64,000 nucleotides of DNA from the NCBI GenBank assembly GCA_030372985.1, contig JAUCQB010000076.1:80306-144305 (forward strand), given 5' to 3'. The position numbers and the translations under genes are program-made. Source of the DNA: Phycisphaerae bacterium (GTDB taxonomy: Bacteria; Planctomycetota; Phycisphaerae; UBA1845; PWPN01). The notes beneath the pieces are model-generated. The model saw only the letters and a program-made list of their open reading frames with translations, ran no database searches and was not told the DNA's origin. Positions 60,890-64,000 of the stretch are shown here, one piece after another; within the stretch, counting starts at the first letter, position 1, and every line of letters starts with the position of its first letter.

Positions 60890-61977
60890 CGTGCCTGGTT
60901 GAAGGCAGCCACTTCCTGGAGCATGGCGACGTAGTGGCGGATCGGGATGTAGTTGGCCACGCTGTTGCCGGTGCCGACGGCGTATCCGCCGCCGGGTGTG
61001 CACTCCTCCAGGATCCGCCGCACGTACTGCCGGACCTCCTGCTCGCTGCGGCGGCTGATGAAATCGACGTCCACGCCGCCGATGATCGCGATGCGGTGGC
61101 CGTAACGACGCTTGACCGAGGTCACCGGCTCGATGACGTCCTCGAAGCTGTGCCGGGCATCGATGCCGACATACTCGATCAGGTCTTCCATCACCGCGTC
61201 GATGTTGCCGCAGGCGTGGAGCAGGAACGGCTTGCCGGCCGCGTGGGCGGCCTCGGCGATCCGCCGGTGCCAGGGGAAGATGTACTCGCGAAGGTGCTGC
61301 GGCGAGATCATGGTGGCGGTCTTGAAGCCCAGGTCGTCGCCGATCCACAGGGCTTGCACCGCCTCGTGCCGCGCGGCCTGGCCGTAGAAGTCGACGAACC
61401 GTTCGCCCACGCGATCGACCACGTCCCGGACCAGGTCGGGCTGGTCGTGCAAAGCCGTGGAGAACGTCTCGAAGCTCATCAGCCACATTGCCCACTCAAG
61501 AATGCCCGACGATGCCATGATGATGCCCATGCCCGGCGGAGCGTTCTCGGCGATGAAGTCGATCTGCTGTCGGTTGAACGGCGACGTCGGCCAGGGGTAT
61601 GACTCGAAATCCTCGCGGCGGGTGATGACACCCTCAGTCTCGTTGACCCAGGCGCGATCGCCCAGTGCCAGTTCAGCGGTGTTGGTCGCGCACGCCACCT
61701 TCCGCACGGGGTAGACCAGCCCGTCCATGCCCGCGTTGATATACGCCGGCCCGGCCAGCTTCTGGTACTCGATCCGCCAGAGCCAGTACCGCTGCCACTC
61801 AGCGTAATCCTTGTCCGCGGCGACGGCCGTCCAGTGGTACCCCAGCACCGCCTGAATGAAGTCGTGATCGGTAAACAGCTCGACCACGGGCACGCGCTGC
61901 GGCACCTTCCGGCGCAGGACCAGCTCCACCTGCGACCAGTCTGCCTCGATCTTGGGATATTCCTCGGCCCACCGCAT
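60886..61977 (-). CDS. uroporphyrinogen decarboxylase-family (MtaA/CmuA-like) protein
   Basis: 363 residues from ATG 61977 with GGGAGG 8 nt upstream. The TIM-barrel pattern follows the UroD superfamily, with early RVPVVELFTDHDFIQAVLG and later GIIMASSGILEWAMW, LQALWIGDDLGFKTATMIS-like and PFLLHACGNIDAVMEDLI. The H-x-C motif in LLHACGN is the zinc ligand pair of methyltransferase-type members (MtaA, CmuA), which transfer methyl groups to or from corrinoids, unlike true heme UroD. No corrinoid protein gene is adjacent. Planctomycetes carry many such paralogues, often near sugar catabolism genes. Confidence 0.85.
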   Translation of the reverse strand: MRWAEEYPKIEADWSQVELVLRRKVPQRVPVVELFTDHDFIQAVLGYHWTAVAADKDYAEWQRYWLWRIEYQKLAGPAYINAGMDGLVYPVRKVACATNTAELALGDRAWVNETEGVITRREDFESYPWPTSPFNRQQIDFIAENAPPGMGIIMASSGILEWAMWLMSFETFSTALHDQPDLVRDVVDRVGERFVDFYGQAARHEAVQALWIGDDLGFKTATMISPQHLREYIFPWHRRIAEAAHAAGKPFLLHACGNIDAVMEDLIEYVGIDARHSFEDVIEPVTSVKRRYGHRIAIIGGVDVDFISRRSEQEVRQYVRRILEECTPGGGYAVGTGNSVANYIPIRHYVAMLQEVAAFNQAR

Positions 61978-62079
61978 TCCGCGACCTCCCTGCGCCTCTC
62001 ATGGTAACCCATCGGCTGGTCTGGGCAATCCCGCCTTACCTCCTTTCCCCAATGAGGGGCAGGTGTTATGGTGAAACCG

Positions 62080-62274
62080 CCGCTGGTCCCAGATTCCTAT
62101 CCGCTGGTCCCAGATTCCCATCTGGGACCTCTCGGGTGACGATTCCCATCGTCATCAGGGACCGCTGGTCCCAGATTCGCATCTGGGACCTCTCGGATGA
62201 CGATTCCCATCGTCATTGGCGCCGAATGCGGAAAGCATTCCGCGAACGAGTGCGGCCCAGAAGCATTCTGGGCC
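62080..62274. repeat. chain of six intergenic hairpins with conserved loops
   Basis: A 61-bp unit is repeated (62101 and 62162, with a partial copy at 62080). Each unit holds two hairpins: GGTCCCAGAT-TCCC-ATCTGGGACC (62106-62129; 62167-62190 with loop TCGC) and TGACGAT-TCCC-ATCGTCA (62137-62154; 62197-62216). Two more follow: GAATGC-ggaaa-GCATTC (62224-62240) and GGCCCAGAA-gca-TTCTGGGCC (62254-62274). It lies 60 bp upstream of the membrane-protein gene. Confidence 0.85.
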
Positions 62275-62333
62275 AAGCAGAAACGGACAGGTTGGGCATG
62301 AAGGGTCTTCGCGATCTCGGGCAGGGGGGCAAA

Positions 62334-63404
62334 ATGCGTGCAGCTTCGCCGATCCTCGTCGTCGCCGAACCCGACAAGTCGAGTGGAGATTCCTGGCGCC
62401 GATTCCTCGCCGTCCTGTGCTTCATGGAGTTCTACACAGCGTTCGTCTCGAACGGGACATACCTCTGGCAGCTATGCAGCCATCAACTGGTACCAACGCC
62501 TTCTCTGGAAGCCTGTTGCATGGCGGTTGTCCTCCTGCTCCGGGCGGTTGCCCTTTACGCCTGCGGAAGGACCTTGTGGTTTGGATCGAAGCACGCCAGC
62601 CGTTGGGTGTTCATAGCTCTCGTCCTTACACTCGTTACCTTGATCTGGGTTGCCTGGAGCGACTACAGAGCCTTTTGTGAGATTCGCGGATCATCGCTTC
62701 CGATCTGGCCGGCGCGGCCCTGGGCCAACTTGAGTTACATTCTGAGAGACGCAGTTCAGATGCTTCCGTTGCTGAACTGCCTCGCCATTTCGCTTCTCTT
62801 CCGGTGGTCCGCCACTGGAAAGGCTGAGCCTCACACAGCCCGCTGGGTCGTTCTGGCGAGCGCATGGTGTTTCGCCGTTGCAGTGGAAGAACTGCTCGTC
62901 GGCAACGCAGGCGCGTTTTTGGCTTTCTGCACTCAGAGCATTCATCTGGAGACCGGTGCCCTGTATGTTTATGCGGCCGTCGTGGCCGGTACGGGTGTGC
63001 TGCTAATCTTGAAAACTGTGCCCGCACGCACCGCAGCCCTGATACTGGCTGCCATCGGGGTAATATGCGCCGCAGAAGAGAGCTTCGTCGCGCCATGGCT
63101 TGTCAACATTTCGATCCACGCGATCTATCTGAGCGTTCCCGGTTACCCGGGCGGTCTTCAGTATCGCTGGGTCCACACCCGTCACGAATTCCTTGGTGTG
63201 TTTGTCGACTCTGTCAGACTGATCGGCCCCTGGCTGTTGATCGCCCTGTACGCTCGTTTCGTGCCGATGCAGACGCCACCCGATGACGGATCGCCCTACC
63301 CGCGGCGGTACTGCCGCAAATGCCTCTACAACCTGCACGGCCTGGAAGCCAGCCGATGCCCCGAGTGCGGAACCGAACTTGGGACTGGCCCGGCGACGGC
63401 GTAG
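62334..63404 (+). CDS. polytopic membrane protein with C-terminal zinc ribbon
   Basis: 356 residues from ATG 62334, with AGGGGGG about 5 nt upstream; frames further upstream read through the hairpin chain and are rejected, though ATG 62298 is possible. About seven to eight membrane segments fill residues 20-310. The C-terminus has RRYCRKCLYNLHGLEASRCPECGTEL, a C-x2-C...C-x2-C ribbon typical of planctomycete membrane proteins. Function unknown. The hairpin chain directly upstream may influence its expression. Confidence 0.8.
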   Translation: MRAASPILVVAEPDKSSGDSWRRFLAVLCFMEFYTAFVSNGTYLWQLCSHQLVPTPSLEACCMAVVLLLRAVALYACGRTLWFGSKHASRWVFIALVLTLVTLIWVAWSDYRAFCEIRGSSLPIWPARPWANLSYILRDAVQMLPLLNCLAISLLFRWSATGKAEPHTARWVVLASAWCFAVAVEELLVGNAGAFLAFCTQSIHLETGALYVYAAVVAGTGVLLILKTVPARTAALILAAIGVICAAEESFVAPWLVNISIHAIYLSVPGYPGGLQYRWVHTRHEFLGVFVDSVRLIGPWLLIALYARFVPMQTPPDDGSPYPRRYCRKCLYNLHGLEASRCPECGTELGTGPATA

Positions 63405-63708
63405 GCCGGACCGGCAGGCCTTTGCCTTCCCTTGTGCCCAGGACGACAAAGGGTCACAGCCGTGCCCCACCCTTCCCGGAAACGCTGTCAGAATAGGAAG
63501 GCCCGGACCCAGAGAAGAAACCACTCGTTCAGAAAGAATATGGCTATCGGTGCGGGGCCTCCATGAGGTAGAATGAAGGCTCACTGGCCGACCCTCCGGT
63601 GCGGCAGGCCAGAGGGTGTGGGAAATATCAGCTTGCACGGTTTGTCGATCGAGTTCGACCGGTTGAATCCGGTTCGCATGTCGCAATCGAATCGCGGAGG
63701 ACGGAAGA
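63405..63708. other. intergenic region before the truncated last gene
   Basis: 304 bp without a convincing gene. The ribosome site GGAGG at 63696-63700 belongs to the following gene. No promoter or repeat stands out. Confidence 0.5.
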
Positions 63709-63959
63709 GTGCTTACACATCGGCTTTGCCCCTCGGGCCTCAGCGGCGTTATCGTGGCGGCGTTCTTGCTGGCGGTCGTGCCTGCGGCCGTCGGACAGGA
63801 TCTCTCGGATTCCTGGTGCGAGCTTCACGGCGAGGGGAAGGACGGCCTGTGCGGCCGTGCGGTGCTTGCCGAAGCGTATTTCGAGCAACTGGGCAGACTG
63901 CCCGAGGCGGCCGGCGAGGCCATCGACGGCGCTGACGACACCGATATCACGCATTGCCT
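63709..63959 (+). CDS. 5' fragment of a secreted protein, possibly an M1-type aminopeptidase
   Basis: GTG 63709 with GGAGG 8 nt upstream opens a frame of 83 codons before genomic sequence ends at 63959. The N-terminus has a signal peptide (LSGVIVAAFLLAVVPAAVGQD). After a helical stretch (AVLAEAYFEQLGRLPEAAGEA) comes DGADDTDITHCL, which resembles the D-V-x-H-Y/C block that opens the catalytic fold of M1 aminopeptidases. This identification is tentative because only the first few residues of the fold are present. The frame continues into adapter sequence, which is not biological. Confidence 0.55.
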
Positions 63960-64000
63960 CTGTCTCTTATACACATCTGACGCTGCCGACGAGTTCCGAA
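63960..64000 (+). other. Illumina Nextera adapter (assembly contamination)
   Basis: 63960-63978 is CTGTCTCTTATACACATCT, the Tn5 mosaic end, and 63979-63992 is GACGCTGCCGACGA, the rest of the Nextera adapter in read-through orientation. The last 8 nt (63993-64000) are then the expected position of a sample index. This part is not genomic. Confidence 0.97.

Noticed and set aside
60886..61977. Heme-biosynthetic hemE
   Set aside because: The H-x-C zinc motif and overall pattern fit methyltransferase-type members of the superfamily better than true uroporphyrinogen decarboxylase.
62001..62333. N-terminal extension of the membrane protein at 62334
   Set aside because: It would translate the hairpin chain, giving repetitive basic sequence; a ribosome site stands directly before 62334.

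Overview
The window is GC-rich bacterial DNA (roughly 60-65% G+C by eye) with dense genes on both strands and no rRNA, tRNA or CRISPR array that I could find. Gene content points to a Planctomycetota-type organism, probably near Phycisphaerae. It includes secreted sulfatase and glycoside hydrolases, a bacterial microcompartment shell protein beside an L-fucose isomerase-like enzyme, xylose-isomerase-like TIM barrels, a membrane protein ending in the C-x2-C...C-x2-C ribbon seen in planctomycetes, and Gram-negative envelope genes (BamD-like, LptE-like). It is very likely a metagenomic or draft contig: the last 41 bases carry an Illumina Nextera transposase adapter.

Layout. (1) 1-26.8 kb: carbohydrate-oriented and general metabolism. 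It holds a partial gene, a secreted TIM-barrel hydrolase, a GxxExxY gene inside inverted repeats, a GH2 beta-mannosidase, the three-gene proton-translocating transhydrogenase pntAA-pntAB-pntB, an EamA permease, an L-fucose isomerase-like protein, a phosphodiester glycosidase, a DHDPS-family lyase, a double-domain BMC shell protein, a TMTC-like membrane/TPR protein, a GH106-like hydrolase, a TAT-exported sugar isomerase/epimerase, a sulfatase, a DegT aminotransferase, a GT2 glycosyltransferase and argB. (2) 26.9-32.2 kb: two tandem 47-residue Cys-rich small lipoproteins that I found by reading, a lone ABC ATPase, an orphan ParA with a proline-rich tail, and a hybrid histidine kinase. (3) 32.4-37.7 kb: a GTPase-centred cluster of SUMF1-like protein, zinc-ribbon GTPase and GAP1-like protein, plus a PilZ protein and an archaeo-eukaryotic-primase-like protein with an altered acidic motif. 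(4) 38.1-47.3 kb: a nine-gene, mostly overlapping operon of PspA, four-helix-bundle protein, AAA ATPase, basic protein, vWA lipoprotein, solute-binding protein fused to OmpA, ABC permease, ABC ATPase and membrane coiled-coil protein. A good sigma70-type promoter precedes pspA. (5) 47.3-63.4 kb: HDAC-like deacetylase, GH9 glucanase, SprT-like protease, CBS protein, envelope genes bamD-lptE-ftsH, GNAT, phosphofructokinase, B12-radical-SAM protein, a small conserved protein under a near-perfect sigma70 promoter, a UroD-like protein and a membrane protein. (6) 63.7 kb to the end: the start of a gene cut by the adapter.

The strongest leads are these. First, the Psp-linked operon, which looks like an envelope-stress machine built around an OmpA-anchored ABC transporter. 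Second, the SUMF1/GTPase/GAP1 trio next to it. Third, two small cassettes with the same architecture, a four-helix-bundle gene between inverted heptamer arrays and a GxxExxY gene between 30-bp inverted repeats; both look like compact mobile units. Fourth, intergenic hairpin arrays, notably 62080-62274, in which stem sequences change while the loop is kept. Functions of the conflict-like and repeat-bounded units are inference; the motifs, overlaps and repeats are read directly from the sequence.
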